NCBI RefSeq assembly: GCF_900115975.1
Contig: NZ_FOYM01000008.1
Coordinates: 1 to 64,000 of the forward strand
Direction: 5' to 3'
Length of the DNA stretch: 64,000 nt
From: Desulfoscipio geothermicus DSM 3669
Lineage (GTDB): Bacteria > Bacillota > Desulfotomaculia > Desulfotomaculales > Desulfallaceae
Of the stretch, positions 27,516-36,342 are shown in pieces; position 1 is the stretch's first letter; each line of letters starts with the position of its first letter. The notes beneath the pieces were generated by a model that was not told the DNA's origin, searched no databases, and worked only from the letters and a program-made list of their open reading frames with translations. The position numbers and the translations under genes are program-made.

Positions 27516-27563
27516 GGTTTCACCTTCAATCTTTTATAAACAGCTTTTATGCATAGATTAGTT

Positions 27564-28142
27564 TTATTTTTTTACGAAGTTAATGCCGGTTATACTGCTG
27601 ATCATGGCCATTATCCGGCCCACCAAGAAAATAACATCATTGGACCGGCTCAAGGCGATTTTTTTGCCGTAAGCCTTACCCCCTACAGTAAAGGCCGCAA
27701 TTAGCGCCGTTATTAGCATATTCAGTATAAACCGGTTGGCATCTTCCCATAAGCTCATGATCCGGAGCACCAGGGCGATGCCCAGCGCGCCGCTGACAGT
27801 GCCGGCTATGTCGCCGATGACATCATTGGCAACATTGGCCACCCGATCAGCGTTACGGATTAGAAACACTCCTTCCCTAGCACCGGGCACCCGTTTGGAA
27901 GCCTTGGCGTGAAAAGGCACCTCACTGGCTGCCGCCACCGATGTGCCTATTATATCGGAAATGATGCCGAAAAGTATAATTAAAGATAGAAATATAAAAG
28001 ATAATAGCAGGCTGTTGATGGTTCTGGATAAAAATTCGGACAATAAAAAAAAGGAAGCGGCAAATATAAAGGAAAGCAAACCGACAAAAAATATGTATTT
28101 GCCGGAAACAGTGGACTTATTGTTTTTCAAAATTGTTTTCAC
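27564..28142 (-). CDS. oapA: OLE RNA-associated membrane protein OapA (DUF21/CNNM-like)
   Basis: 192 residues with about four hydrophobic segments: two N-terminal helices (18-37 and 43-66), a middle amphipathic part with GTSVAAASEVPFHAKASKRV, and helices near 115-130 and 138-155. The middle resembles the DUF21 membrane domain of CNNM/CorB magnesium transporters, without CBS domains. In Bacillus halodurans the same gene follows the OLE RNA and its product binds that RNA at the membrane. The start is doubtful: GTG at 28142 overlaps its own GGAG; the TTG at 28130 lies 11 bases after it. Confidence 0.8.
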   Translation of the reverse strand: MKTILKNNKSTVSGKYIFFVGLLSFIFAASFFLLSEFLSRTINSLLLSFIFLSLIILFGIISDIIGTSVAAASEVPFHAKASKRVPGAREGVFLIRNADRVANVANDVIGDIAGTVSGALGIALVLRIMSLWEDANRFILNMLITALIAAFTVGGKAYGKKIALSRSNDVIFLVGRIMAMISSITGINFVKK

Positions 28143-28144
28143 TC

Positions 28145-28811
28145 CAGGTCGCGTAAATGGCGCGGTTTGAAAGAACCGGTCCTGTATATATACCGAACAA
28201 GTGACAACAATGCGGGTAAACGTTGTGGCTTAGGTCCAGCAGGTTTTCCCAATTTCGTACCGGCTGTCGCCATACCGGCGGTTTCCCTTTAAACGAAAAT
28301 CCGGAATGTTGCCGTGTCCGGGGCTGGATTACCACTTAGTCCACACTGCAATCCCCGCATTGTCCCGTAATTCCGGACAGCCTAGGAGTTTTCCTCTGAC
28401 AGGAGTACCTTTTCCTAGCCTCTTTTGCAATGACGGTTTAAACCTACGTACACTGAGTATGGGCCCATACATCAGTGTACGCATCATCGGCCTCCACCGG
28501 CACCACTCAAGGCAGGCTACACTGCACGCAGCTTTCCCCACGTACAGGTTTATTCCCAAGCCATAATGACTGCCGTTAACAGACACCACGCACTTGGGTC
28601 TCCACGGGGGCAGGGTCAACGCCCACATGCCCTTGCGGGTCGCCCCGCCCCCTTAACTCCCAGTACCGACCCCCGACTGGGCGTCAGCAGCCAGCACCAG
28701 GAACTTCATTGATGTGCCCTTGACGGATTTTTAGGCCCGCCTTCAAAAAAGGGTTCCTGACTAGGATACTGCGTCACTTGTTCATATTTAAGGAATATAA
28801 ATCACCATCAG
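28145..28811 (-). ncRNA. ole: OLE RNA (ornate, large, extremophilic RNA)
   Basis: About 660 bases between ispA and oapA have no credible gene yet are GC-rich and full of pairing segments. Examples are GGGGGCGGG (about 28649-28657) with CCCGCCCC-like partners 30-45 bases on, and CAGTGTAC/GTACACTG (about 28450-28480). OLE RNA is about 600 nucleotides, lies in isoprenoid operons beside oapA, and in Bacillus halodurans sits between ispA and oapA, exactly as here. It forms a membrane complex with OapA and affects growth under alcohol, cold and magnesium stress. Ends are estimates: 5' from the promoter at 28818-28847, 3' from the oapA start. No alignment was run. Confidence 0.82.
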
Positions 28812-28817
28812 TCCATA

Positions 28818-28847
28818 ATTATATCATGGTGTTTGCCCGAACGGCAA
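28818..28847 (-). promoter_or_regulatory. Sigma-A promoter for the OLE RNA
   Basis: On the minus strand TTGCCG (28842-28847), 18 bases, TATAAT (28818-28823), a perfect -10. The start would be near 28811. It lies about 125 bases after the ispA stop, so the RNA can be made apart from the ispA transcript. Confidence 0.6.
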
Positions 28848-28972
28848 ACATCTATTCCGCTTATTTATCACCAATTATGGCCCGCCCGGTTTTTTTTACA
28901 GCCGGGGCACTGTTTTACGACCCCACGCTCAGCCTCGTGCAAGTACGATGCCTTTTAGGAAGGTTATCCAAC

Positions 28973-29863
28973 TTAATAATCCCTGCTGATTACGAAGCGC
29001 ACCAGTTCCCGTAAAAAATCCGCTTCTTCGCCGAAAGATGCCAGGGCGGCCAGGGCGCGGTCCGCCGCCAGCCGAGCATTTTCTCTGGCTGCCTCCAAAC
29101 CGTACAGGGCCGGGTAGGTGGCTTTTTGATTTTTGGCGTCACTGCCCACCGGCTTGCCCAATTTTTGCTCGTCTCCCTGAATGTCGAGAATGTCGTCGAT
29201 TATTTGAAAAGCCAGGCCGAGGTTTTCGGCGTACGTGGTAAGGCTTGCCAGTTGGTCGGCGGATGCGCCGGACAGGATGGCCCCGGCCCGCACCGCAGCT
29301 TTGTACAACGCGCCTGTTTTGCGGGTGTGAATATAATCCAGGGTTGGGGCATCTATGGCAGCGGCGCTGGACAGCGTATCCACCACCTGCCCGCCGATCA
29401 GCCCCATGGTCCCGGCCGCCCCCGCCACCTCGGCTATCACCTGCACCGCCCGTTCCGGTGGAACCAACCCGGATTTGGGCAGGTCGGCCAGCAACGCGAA
29501 GGATAAGGTAAGCAGCGCATCACCGACCAGGATGGCCACGGCCTCGCCGTACACCTTGTGGCTGGTGGGCTTGCCGCGGCGCAGGTCGTCGTTATCCATG
29601 GCGGGCAGATCGTCATGGACCAGGGAATAAGTATGCAATAATTCCAGGGCGCAGGCTGCCGGCATTGCTGCTTCCTCGCCGCCCCCCACCGCCCGGGCGC
29701 CGGCCAGCACCAAGGCGGGCCGCAGCCGCTTGCCGCCGACAAATACGCTGTAGCGCATGGCCTCGTGAATCAAAGGCGGGTAACAATCCGCCTTTGGCAG
29801 GTATTTATCCAGGGCCCGGTTTATTTTTTGGGCCTGTCCGGCCAGTTCCTCCTTGAAGTTCAT
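28973..29863 (-). CDS. ispA: Polyprenyl (farnesyl) diphosphate synthase
   Basis: 296 residues. It condenses IPP with DMAPP and GPP to farnesyl diphosphate. First Asp-rich motif DDLPAMDNDD with RRGKPTSHK follows; the second is DDILDIQGDEQKLGKPVGSD. GGKRLRPAL is near the N-terminus. GAGGAA precedes the ATG. The stop of xseB is one base upstream, so the xseA-xseB-ispA genes are translated together. Dxs, the first pathway enzyme, is further on in the same direction. Confidence 0.95.
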   Translation of the reverse strand: MNFKEELAGQAQKINRALDKYLPKADCYPPLIHEAMRYSVFVGGKRLRPALVLAGARAVGGGEEAAMPAACALELLHTYSLVHDDLPAMDNDDLRRGKPTSHKVYGEAVAILVGDALLTLSFALLADLPKSGLVPPERAVQVIAEVAGAAGTMGLIGGQVVDTLSSAAAIDAPTLDYIHTRKTGALYKAAVRAGAILSGASADQLASLTTYAENLGLAFQIIDDILDIQGDEQKLGKPVGSDAKNQKATYPALYGLEAARENARLAADRALAALASFGEEADFLRELVRFVISRDY

Positions 29864-29864
29864 G

Positions 29865-30092
29865 CTAAAGTTCCTCTTCCCTGATAACCGAATTGCCGTT
29901 TTTGTCTTCCATCAACATGCATATTTGCTTTTCCGCCTCTTCCAGTTGTTTATTACACTGTTTGGTTAATTTTATGCCCTCGGCGAAGAGTTCCAGCGAC
30001 TCTTCCAGAGACAGATTGCCCTCTTCCAGCTTGTTGACCAGTGACTCAAGCCGGGCCAGCGCCTCTTCAAAAGACATTTCCTTACTACTCAT
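29865..30092 (-). CDS. xseB: Exodeoxyribonuclease VII small subunit
   Basis: 75 residues. All-helical partner of XseA: SFEEALARLESLVNKLEEGN and LSLEESLELFAEGIKLTKQC are the typical two helices. A GGAGG lies 14 bases before the ATG at 30092, somewhat far; the ATG five codons later is an alternative. Exo VII digests single-stranded DNA from either end. Confidence 0.93.
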   Translation of the reverse strand: MSSKEMSFEEALARLESLVNKLEEGNLSLEESLELFAEGIKLTKQCNKQLEEAEKQICMLMEDKNGNSVIREEEL

Positions 30093-30189
30093 TATTTACT
30101 GTTTTAACCTCCAATTTACCTAAATATACTCATTTATTATCTAAATTATATATTAATCAACTGCGAGAAGCCACCTTTTTAAGACCTAC

Positions 30190-31398
30190 TTATTCCCTTT
30201 CCGGCATCACTTCCCGCACCGAGCATTTAAGAAGACCCCGGTATAAATGCACGGAAATGGGGTCACCGGCGCTGACCTGCCCGGCATCGCGCAGCACCGC
30301 GCCGCCGGGTCCGGTAGTGTAACTGTATCCCCGGGACAGGGTGGACAGCGGACTGAGGGCGTCCAGCCGGCCCGCCAGCAGGGCCAGCCGGTGGCCCTGG
30401 TTGTTCGCCAGACTCCGGGCCCCCTGGTACAGTTGTTTTTCCAATAAATCCACGGTCTGGCGCCGCTGATCGCAGATACAGGCTACCGGCCTGGCCAGCA
30501 CCCGGCTCTCGGCGCAGCGTTGCAACCGCTGCCGGTACCCGCTGATCTGCTGCCTCACACAGCGGGTCAACCGGACCCGGTGCGTATCAATCATTCTTTT
30601 TATTTCCCGGCAATCCGGTACCACCATTTCCGCCGCCGCCGACGGTGTGGGCGCCCTGAGGTCCGCCACCAGGTCGGCAATGGAAAAATCAGTTTCATGA
30701 CCCACCGCCGAAATGACCGGTATCGCGGACCCAGCTATAGTCCTGGCCACTATTTCCGTATTAAAGGCCCAGAGTTCTTCCAGGGAACCGCCGCCCCGCC
30801 CGACGATGATTACATCCACGTTGTTTAATTCATTGAATTTGCTGACGGCCCTGGCCACTTCCCCGGGGGCGGACTCCCCCTGCACCGCCACCGGCGCCAA
30901 AATGATCTTAATCAGCGGCCAGCGGCGTTTTAGTATATTCAACATGTCCCTTACCGCCGCACCGGTGGGTGACGTAACTATGCCGACACAGCGGGGAAAG
31001 GCTGGCAATTTCTTTTTATTGGCGGAGTCGAACAACCCTTCAGCAGCCAGTTTTTGCTTTAATTTTTCCAGGGCGACAAACAGGGCGCCCGTTCCGTCGG
31101 GCTCCACTTCTTCGGCATATAACTGGTACTGCCCGTCCCGCTCGTAAACGGTTACATATCCCCTGACCCTTACGGCCACGCCGTTATCCAGATTGCATTT
31201 CAAAAACCTGGCCCGGGAGCGGAACATCACCACCCGAACACAGGAATAACTGTCTTTTAAAGTAAAGTAAATGTGTCCGGAGGAAGCTTTTTTAAAATTG
31301 GATATCTCCCCCTTGACCCACAAGTTGGTTAAAAGATGATCATTCTCCAGTATATTTTTGACATACCTTGTCAGTTCCTGCACCGTTATCGTTTTCAT
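30190..31398 (-). CDS. xseA: Exodeoxyribonuclease VII large subunit
   Basis: 402 residues. The N-terminal OB fold (about 1-100) includes VKGEISNFKKASSGHIYFTL; the catalytic part has VGIVTSPTGAAVRDML, GRGGGSLEELWAFN and SAVGHETDFSIADLVADLRA, then a coiled coil that holds XseB. I start at the ATG at 31398 with AGAGGT just upstream; the frame stays open upstream only because it runs into a hairpin repeat. It heads xseA-xseB-ispA. Confidence 0.95.
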   Translation of the reverse strand: MKTITVQELTRYVKNILENDHLLTNLWVKGEISNFKKASSGHIYFTLKDSYSCVRVVMFRSRARFLKCNLDNGVAVRVRGYVTVYERDGQYQLYAEEVEPDGTGALFVALEKLKQKLAAEGLFDSANKKKLPAFPRCVGIVTSPTGAAVRDMLNILKRRWPLIKIILAPVAVQGESAPGEVARAVSKFNELNNVDVIIVGRGGGSLEELWAFNTEIVARTIAGSAIPVISAVGHETDFSIADLVADLRAPTPSAAAEMVVPDCREIKRMIDTHRVRLTRCVRQQISGYRQRLQRCAESRVLARPVACICDQRRQTVDLLEKQLYQGARSLANNQGHRLALLAGRLDALSPLSTLSRGYSYTTGPGGAVLRDAGQVSAGDPISVHLYRGLLKCSVREVMPERE

Positions 31399-31425
31399 AT
31401 ATACCTCTATACCTCCAGACGCTTT

Positions 31426-31537
31426 GCAAAAAGGGGACAGGCACCGGTAAAAGGGTGAAAGGCACCGATTCACAAAACGAATCGAGCCAGTCCCCTTTTA
31501 CCGCAAAAAGCAAAAAAGGAGCCGGTCCCCTTTTTGC
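31426..31537. repeat. Family A hairpin repeat, copy 3
   Basis: Nested units: GGGGACAGGCACC at the left, a central GGCACCGATTC...GAATCGAGCC stem ending CAGTCCCC, and GGAGCCGGTCCCC at the right with AAAAAGCA flanks. It lies in the 5' leader of xseA and downstream of folD's neighbour strand. Confidence 0.85.
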
Positions 31538-31584
31538 GCTTTGGAGCAACATGCTGTATGAACACCATTATAACAAATAAAATT

Positions 31585-31620
31585 CCCCCAAGTAAAAGAT
31601 CATTCCACATAACTTGGGGG
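31585..31620 (-). terminator. Terminator of folD
   Basis: CCCCAAGT (31585-31592 region) pairs with ACTTGGGG (31612-31619) across a loop of about 20 bases. On the minus strand GAATTTTATTTG follows. It is about 30 bases after the folD stop. Confidence 0.6.
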
Positions 31621-31648
31621 ATGAAAAATTTATTCTTCTGCCCGGAAA

Positions 31649-32533
31649 TTACTTATTCAGGCTGTACTTGAAAGATTCCAGGGTGTTTTTCATCAGCATG
31701 GTGATGGTCATAGGTCCTACGCCGCCGGGCACCGGGGTGATCAGGCTGGCCTTTTCTTTAACGGCTTCAAAATCCACGTCGCCGGCCAATTTGGCTTTGC
31801 CTTCCGGGGTAACGCCGATCCTGTTGACGCCCACGTCAATAACGGCCACGCCATCCTTGACCATGTCGGCAGTAACGGCGTTGGGCTTGCCGGCGGCTAC
31901 GATGAGGATGTCAGCCTGCTTGGTGAAATACGCAACGTCTTTGGTGCCTGTGTGCACTATGGTAACCGTGGAATTGGCTCCGACCGCTTTCTGCAACATC
32001 ATGTTGGCAATGGGCTTGCCCACGATATTACTCCGACCGACCACGACAACGTGCGCTCCCTTGGTTTCCACGCCGCCCCTGATCAACAATTCCTGAATAC
32101 CGGCGGGAGTGCAGGGCTTGAATACCGCTTCACCAATGACCAGTTTACCCACGTTCACCGGGTGGAAAGCGTCCACGTCCTTGTCAGGATTGATGGCGTA
32201 AAGCACCTTGGTTTCGTCCACGTGCTTGGGCAGCGGCAACTGCACCAAAATGCCGTGGATTTGCGGATCGTTATTATACTTGTCGATAAGCGCCAGCAGC
32301 TGCTCTTCGGTAATATCCGCAGGTTGGTTGTCCTGAATGGAATAATAGCCCAGTTCCTTGGCGGTTTTTTGCTTGGCAGTTACGTAACTCACGGAAGCAG
32401 GGTTTTCACCCACCAGAATAGTTACCAGGCCGGGCACTGACCCGTGCTTCGCCTTTAAATCCTCAACCTCGGCTTTAATTTCCGCCCTGATTTGCTTGGC
32501 CACTTCAACACCGGAAATAACTTTTGCCGCCAT
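31649..32533 (-). CDS. folD: Methylene-tetrahydrofolate dehydrogenase/cyclohydrolase FolD
   Basis: 294 residues. It converts 5,10-methylene-THF to 10-formyl-THF in two steps. Catalytic Tyr-Lys motif YVTAKQKTA is near residue 51, GILVQLPLPKH follows, then the NADP-binding VVVVGRSNIVGKP and the closing PVPGGVGPMTITML. GGAGG precedes the ATG. In an acetogenic or sulfate-reducing anaerobe it serves the methyl branch of the Wood-Ljungdahl pathway, and NfnAB next to it can supply NADPH. Confidence 0.96.
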   Translation of the reverse strand: MAAKVISGVEVAKQIRAEIKAEVEDLKAKHGSVPGLVTILVGENPASVSYVTAKQKTAKELGYYSIQDNQPADITEEQLLALIDKYNNDPQIHGILVQLPLPKHVDETKVLYAINPDKDVDAFHPVNVGKLVIGEAVFKPCTPAGIQELLIRGGVETKGAHVVVVGRSNIVGKPIANMMLQKAVGANSTVTIVHTGTKDVAYFTKQADILIVAAGKPNAVTADMVKDGVAVIDVGVNRIGVTPEGKAKLAGDVDFEAVKEKASLITPVPGGVGPMTITMLMKNTLESFKYSLNK

Positions 32534-32584
32534 ACCTTATCCTCCTTATTTTTTTAATCTTCTTACAAAAATAATGAAATTATA

Positions 32585-32622
32585 CTGCTTGCTGTCCGCA
32601 CTTTGACGCGGATAGCAAGCAG
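32585..32622 (-). terminator. Hairpin between nfnB and folD
   Basis: CTGCTTGCT-TCCGC pairs with GCGGA-AGCAAGCAG (32585-32599 and 32608-32622): 14 pairs, one mismatch, 8-base loop. TATAATTTC follows on the minus strand, a weak U tract. It is about 25 bases beyond the nfnB stop. Confidence 0.65.
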
Positions 32623-32646
32623 GTCAATATATGTCAATCACCAGTA

Positions 32647-34059
32647 CTACTTGTTGCCCAGGTACTCGTGTATAGCCTTGGCCGCAGTCCTGCCGGCCCC
32701 CATGGCCAGAATAACGGTGGCCGCGCCGGTGACCACGTCGCCGCCGGCAAAAATGCCCGGCTTGGAAGTGGCGCCGTTTTCATCGGCCACTATGTTGCCC
32801 CTTTTGGTGAGTTCCAGGCCCTTGGTGGTCCTGGGTACCAGCGGGTTCGGGCCCTGGCCGATGGCCACCACTACGGTGTCCACGTCCATGACGTATTCGG
32901 AACCTTCAATGGGCACCGGGCGGCGCCGTCCGGAGGCGTCGGGCTCGCCCAACTCGTACCTGATGCATTTCATACCGGTGACCCAACCGTCTTCATTACT
33001 GAGAATTTCCACCGGACTGGTCAGGAAGGCAAACTTGACACCCTCTTCCTCGGCGTGCTCCACCTCTTCCTTCCGGGCCGGCAATTCCTCGTGCGAACGC
33101 CGGTAAACAATCCAGGATTCTTCGGCACCCAGGCGCAGCGCGGTGCGGGCACCGTCCATGGCCACGTTGCCGCCGCCCAGCACGGCCACTTTCTTGCCTA
33201 CCTTGATAGGAGTATCCCAATCGGGGAACCGGTACCCCTTCATCAGGTTGGTCCTCGTTAAAAATTCGTTGGCGGAATACACGCCGCAGGAGTTCTCGCC
33301 GGGGATGTTCATGAAGTAGGGAAGTCCGGCGCCGGTGCCGATAAATACCGCGTCGAAGCCCCCTTCTTCCATTAGTTCATCCACGGTGGTAAATTTGCCC
33401 ACCACGGAGTTGACTTCTATTTCCACGCCCAGTTTCTTGAGGTTTTCAACCTCGGCCTGCACAACCGCCTTGGGCAAACGGAACTCGGGGATGCCGTACA
33501 TCAGCACGCCGCCGGCTACGTGCAGCGCCTCAAAAACAGTTACTTTATGCCCCAACTTGGCCAGGTCGGCGGCACAGGTCAATCCGGCCGGGCCGGAGCC
33601 GACAACGGCAACTTTTTTTCCGGTGGAAGGCGCCACTTCCGGAACCTTTACACCGTGAGCCAATTCCCAGTCGGCACAGAAACGCTCAATCCGGCCAATG
33701 CCCACGGGCTCGTGTTTTTTGCCCAGGGTGCAGTATTTTTCACACTGGTTCTCCTGGGGGCATACCCGGCCGCAAACAGCCGGCAAGGCATTTTTTTCCT
33801 TGATTTTGGCAATGGCGCCGGCAAAATCGCCCTCGGCAACCAGTTTAATAAAGGCCGGGATATCCACTTCCACCGGGCAGCCCTGGCGGCAAGGTTCCTT
33901 TTTGCACTGCAGGCAGCGCTTGGCCTCGTCTATGACAGCCGCTTCGGAGTAACCCAGGGCAACTTCACTGAAGTTTTTGGCCCGCACAACGGGGTCCTGG
34001 GCCGGCATCGGGTTCTTGGTCGGCTTGATTTCTTTTTTCGGTTTTTTAACATCAGTCAT
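32647..34059 (-). CDS. nfnB: NfnB-like NADPH-binding subunit (glutamate synthase small-subunit type)
   Basis: 470 residues. An N-terminal Fe-S domain with CLQCKKEPCRQGCP and CGRVCPQENQCEKYC, then FAD-binding VAVVGSGPAGLTCAADLAK and NADPH-binding KVAVLGGGNVAMDGARTALR. Such proteins are often labelled gltA/GltD, but the gene overlaps an NfnA-type gene by TAATG and no glutamate synthase large subunit is here, so NfnB is the better call. NfnAB couples NADH and reduced ferredoxin to reduce two NADP+ (electron bifurcation). Confidence 0.9.
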   Translation of the reverse strand: MTDVKKPKKEIKPTKNPMPAQDPVVRAKNFSEVALGYSEAAVIDEAKRCLQCKKEPCRQGCPVEVDIPAFIKLVAEGDFAGAIAKIKEKNALPAVCGRVCPQENQCEKYCTLGKKHEPVGIGRIERFCADWELAHGVKVPEVAPSTGKKVAVVGSGPAGLTCAADLAKLGHKVTVFEALHVAGGVLMYGIPEFRLPKAVVQAEVENLKKLGVEIEVNSVVGKFTTVDELMEEGGFDAVFIGTGAGLPYFMNIPGENSCGVYSANEFLTRTNLMKGYRFPDWDTPIKVGKKVAVLGGGNVAMDGARTALRLGAEESWIVYRRSHEELPARKEEVEHAEEEGVKFAFLTSPVEILSNEDGWVTGMKCIRYELGEPDASGRRRPVPIEGSEYVMDVDTVVVAIGQGPNPLVPRTTKGLELTKRGNIVADENGATSKPGIFAGGDVVTGAATVILAMGAGRTAAKAIHEYLGNK

Positions 34060-34919
34060 TACTTAGCACCTCCGCATCCGGATCCGCACTTGCACTGGTG
34101 ATGCTCCATGGCTTTTTGTTCTTCGGGCTTGAAGATAGCGCCGCGGCGGCCCAACTCCAGCCAGTCCACTTCGTGCCCGTCAAATTCAGGTCCGTCCACG
34201 CACACAAACTTGGTGGTGCCGGCCACGGAAACCCGGCAGCAACCGCACATGCCGGTGCCGTCAACCATCAATGCGTTCAGGCTGACAATGGTCTTAACCC
34301 CGTATTCCTTGGTCAGGTTGCACACCGCCCGCATCATGGGCTGGGGACCGATGGCCAGAACCATGGGGATGTTTTCCTTGCCTTTATCTTCAATAACCTC
34401 TTTCAGCACATCGGTCACAAACCCCTTGCGCACGTAACTGCCGTCGTCGGTGGTGACTAAAAGTTCGGAACATGCTTCCCGCATCTTGTCTTCCCAGAAA
34501 AGCAGATCTCCGCTGCGGGCGCCGATAATGCCGATGACATGGTTGCCCGCCTTTTTCAGATCCCGGGCAATGGGATGCACCGGCGCGATACCTACGCCGC
34601 CGCCAACAACAACCACCGGTCCGTCAAACTTCTCAATGTGCGAAGGTTCTCCCAGGGGGCCCACGAAGTCCTTGATATAATCTCCGGCTTCCATCTGGCC
34701 CAGTTGCGTGGTGCTTTTACCCACTTCCTGGAACACGATGGTAATGGTGCCCTTCTCCCGGTCGTAATCCGCAATGGTCAGAGGGATTCTCTCTCCCTCT
34801 TCATGGATGCGCAGAATGATAAATTGTCCGGCCTTGCAGCTTTTGGCTACCTTGGGCGCTTCAATGATAAATTGCTTAATTATTGGCGAAAACACTTGTT
34901 TTTCTAAGATCTTGAACAT
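34059..34919 (-). CDS. nfnA: NfnA-like FAD/NAD(H)-binding subunit
   Basis: 286 residues. Ferredoxin-NADP reductase fold: RIPLTIADYDREKG for FAD and GPVVVVGGGVGIAPVHP for nucleotide, then a [2Fe-2S] site formed by CGCCRVSVAGTTKFVC near residue 225. The Cys-rich tail CKCGSGCGG is extra. It pairs with the nfnB gene. GAGGGAGG precedes the ATG. Alternatives are PyrK-like or sulfide dehydrogenase beta subunits; the neighbour decides. Confidence 0.9.
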   Translation of the reverse strand: MFKILEKQVFSPIIKQFIIEAPKVAKSCKAGQFIILRIHEEGERIPLTIADYDREKGTITIVFQEVGKSTTQLGQMEAGDYIKDFVGPLGEPSHIEKFDGPVVVVGGGVGIAPVHPIARDLKKAGNHVIGIIGARSGDLLFWEDKMREACSELLVTTDDGSYVRKGFVTDVLKEVIEDKGKENIPMVLAIGPQPMMRAVCNLTKEYGVKTIVSLNALMVDGTGMCGCCRVSVAGTTKFVCVDGPEFDGHEVDWLELGRRGAIFKPEEQKAMEHHQCKCGSGCGGAK

Positions 34920-35042
34920 TAGCCTAATACCCCTCCCTCGTTACTAATCAAAAATCTAACTAAATATTTCGTGGCTAACGGTGTGATTCCTGCTATTTTT
35001 TTAAACAATGAACGAAATTTTGAAAAAAATAAGAAAAATAAA

Positions 35043-35130
35043 ATAGGGACCGAACGAAAAGGGGACAGACCGTAAAAGGGGACTGGCTCCGATTCGTTTT
35101 GTAAATCGGTGCCTGTCCCCCTTTTTGTTC
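35043..35130. repeat. Family A hairpin repeat, copy 4
   Basis: GGGGACTGGCTCCGATTC pairs with AATCGGTGCCTGTCCCC; two T-T mismatches interrupt the stem. A partial GGGGACAGACC unit precedes it. It lies between nusB and nfnA, directly after the nusB stop on the minus strand, where it may end transcription. Confidence 0.85.
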
Positions 35131-35133
35131 TGG

Positions 35134-35550
35134 CTATTTCCTTTTTTTTATAACTTCTTTTTTTAATATGGCGCCCAAAATGCCGTTGATAAACTTGCCG
35201 GATTCTTTGCCGCTGAAAACTTTGGTCAATTCCACAGCTTCATTTATCGCCACGCTTTCGGGTATATCCTCGGCGTACAGCATTTCAAACAGCGCCATGC
35301 GGAGAATACTCTTGTCCACCGCCGCCAGGCGGCTGAAATGCCAATCCCGGCTATACTCAGCGATGGTTTTATCCAGTTCCGGCAGGTTGTCAATCGTCCC
35401 GTGCACCAAATAGCGGGTGTATTCCATATCCCGGTCCGCCAGGGCCAGGTTCTCCTGCACATAACCGCACGCCTCTTCCACGTTTACCCGGCCAACTTCC
35501 ACCTGGTACAAAACCTGCATGGCCGCTTCCCTGGCCTGTCTTCTGCCCAT
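35134..35550 (-). CDS. nusB: Transcription antitermination protein NusB
   Basis: 138 residues, all helical. RRQAREAAMQVLYQVEVG at the start and PESVAINEAVELTKVFSGKES near the end are the NusB hallmarks. It binds boxA RNA with NusE in rRNA antitermination. The ATG at 35550 with GGTG before it is preferred over a GTG-led start four codons upstream. Its start overlaps the end of the DUF2273 gene. Confidence 0.95.
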   Translation of the reverse strand: MGRRQAREAAMQVLYQVEVGRVNVEEACGYVQENLALADRDMEYTRYLVHGTIDNLPELDKTIAEYSRDWHFSRLAAVDKSILRMALFEMLYAEDIPESVAINEAVELTKVFSGKESGKFINGILGAILKKEVIKKRK

Positions 35551-35558
35551 GTTCCACG

Positions 35559-35777
35559 TCACCTTTCTCCCAGCAAGCGTAATAGTTTGTCTTTTATATC
35601 AACCCGGTCGTCCAGCTGTTTACCGCCCAAGTAGCCCAAACCGACACATACGGCTATGAACAGCGTTTTTAAAACACCCCAATAGATAACGGAAAGGCTG
35701 ACAGCCAGACCAACCAGGGTACCCAATATCTTACCCCGGTGCATCATTATCCATTCCCGGAGAAGGTGATTGTCCAT
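35559..35777 (-). CDS. DUF2273 small membrane protein
   Basis: 72 residues with two transmembrane helices (about 16-32 and 36-52, KILGTLVGLAVSLSVIYWG and TLFIAVCVGLGYLGG). DUF2273 genes regularly lie next to asp23 and amaP in Firmicutes. It is thought to belong to the membrane-linked envelope stress set; no activity is known. GGGAG lies upstream of the ATG. Confidence 0.85.
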   Translation of the reverse strand: MDNHLLREWIMMHRGKILGTLVGLAVSLSVIYWGVLKTLFIAVCVGLGYLGGKQLDDRVDIKDKLLRLLGER

Positions 35778-35791
35778 AAGCAGTCCACTCC

Positions 35792-36325
35792 CTATTCCAC
35801 CCTGGGCTTGCGGGCAAAAAAGCTCTCCACTGTGACACGCACCTCGTGCACGGAAATACCCACTATATCGTATATGCTTTCCTTGACTTGCCGCTGCATG
35901 TCTTCCGCAACCCGGGGAATATTTATATCAGGCGTGGTGACGATGCGCAAATTAACAGCGATGCCCTGCGGCACCGCCTCCACTCTGGCCCGGACCTCCT
36001 TGACCCCTTGCACGGCGGAGACCACCTTTTCCGACAGCGATTCAACCGCCGGCAGGGAAACGCGCACCTGCCCGAGGTTCCCCTCATGTACTATGGCCTG
36101 TTTTTTCCGCTCGCCCTTGAAGCCACTCCAAAGCAAACGAACACCCATCAGCACATACACTCCCAACAAAGCCCAGGTAATTTCCTCCTGCCCGGGCAAC
36201 TGCATTTCTTGCCACAATTCCTGCACGGGCTCCGGCCAGCCGGCCAGGTAAGCCGCCAGGGCCAGGAAAAGCAGGGTCAAGGTAAACGTGTAGATTGCCA
36301 GAATTCCCCGGTCAAAGGGCCCCAT
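35792..36325 (-). CDS. amaP: Alkaline shock protein membrane anchor AmaP
   Basis: 177 residues. Two N-terminal helices (about 8-28 and 50-68) are followed by an Asp23-like domain (about 80-177: VRVSLPAVESLSEKVVSAVQ). In Staphylococcus AmaP tethers Asp23 to the membrane. The start is the ATG at 36325 with GGAGG 8 bases upstream. It lies directly after asp23. Confidence 0.88.
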   Translation of the reverse strand: MGPFDRGILAIYTFTLTLLFLALAAYLAGWPEPVQELWQEMQLPGQEEITWALLGVYVLMGVRLLWSGFKGERKKQAIVHEGNLGQVRVSLPAVESLSEKVVSAVQGVKEVRARVEAVPQGIAVNLRIVTTPDINIPRVAEDMQRQVKESIYDIVGISVHEVRVTVESFFARKPRVE

Positions 36326-36342
36326 CAAGTAATCCTCCCGGT

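Noticed and set aside
28329-28628. 99-codon minus-strand open frame between ispA and oapA
   Set aside because: It lies inside the OLE RNA region, has no ribosome site, and its base composition follows RNA structure and not codon use.
31399-31552. N-terminal extension of xseA
   Set aside because: The added residues come from the repeat in its leader; the ATG at 31398 has a ribosome site and gives the family N-terminus.
32647-34059. Glutamate synthase small subunit (gltD)
   Set aside because: The partner overlapping it is an NfnA-type flavoprotein and no GltB is near, so NfnB is preferred.
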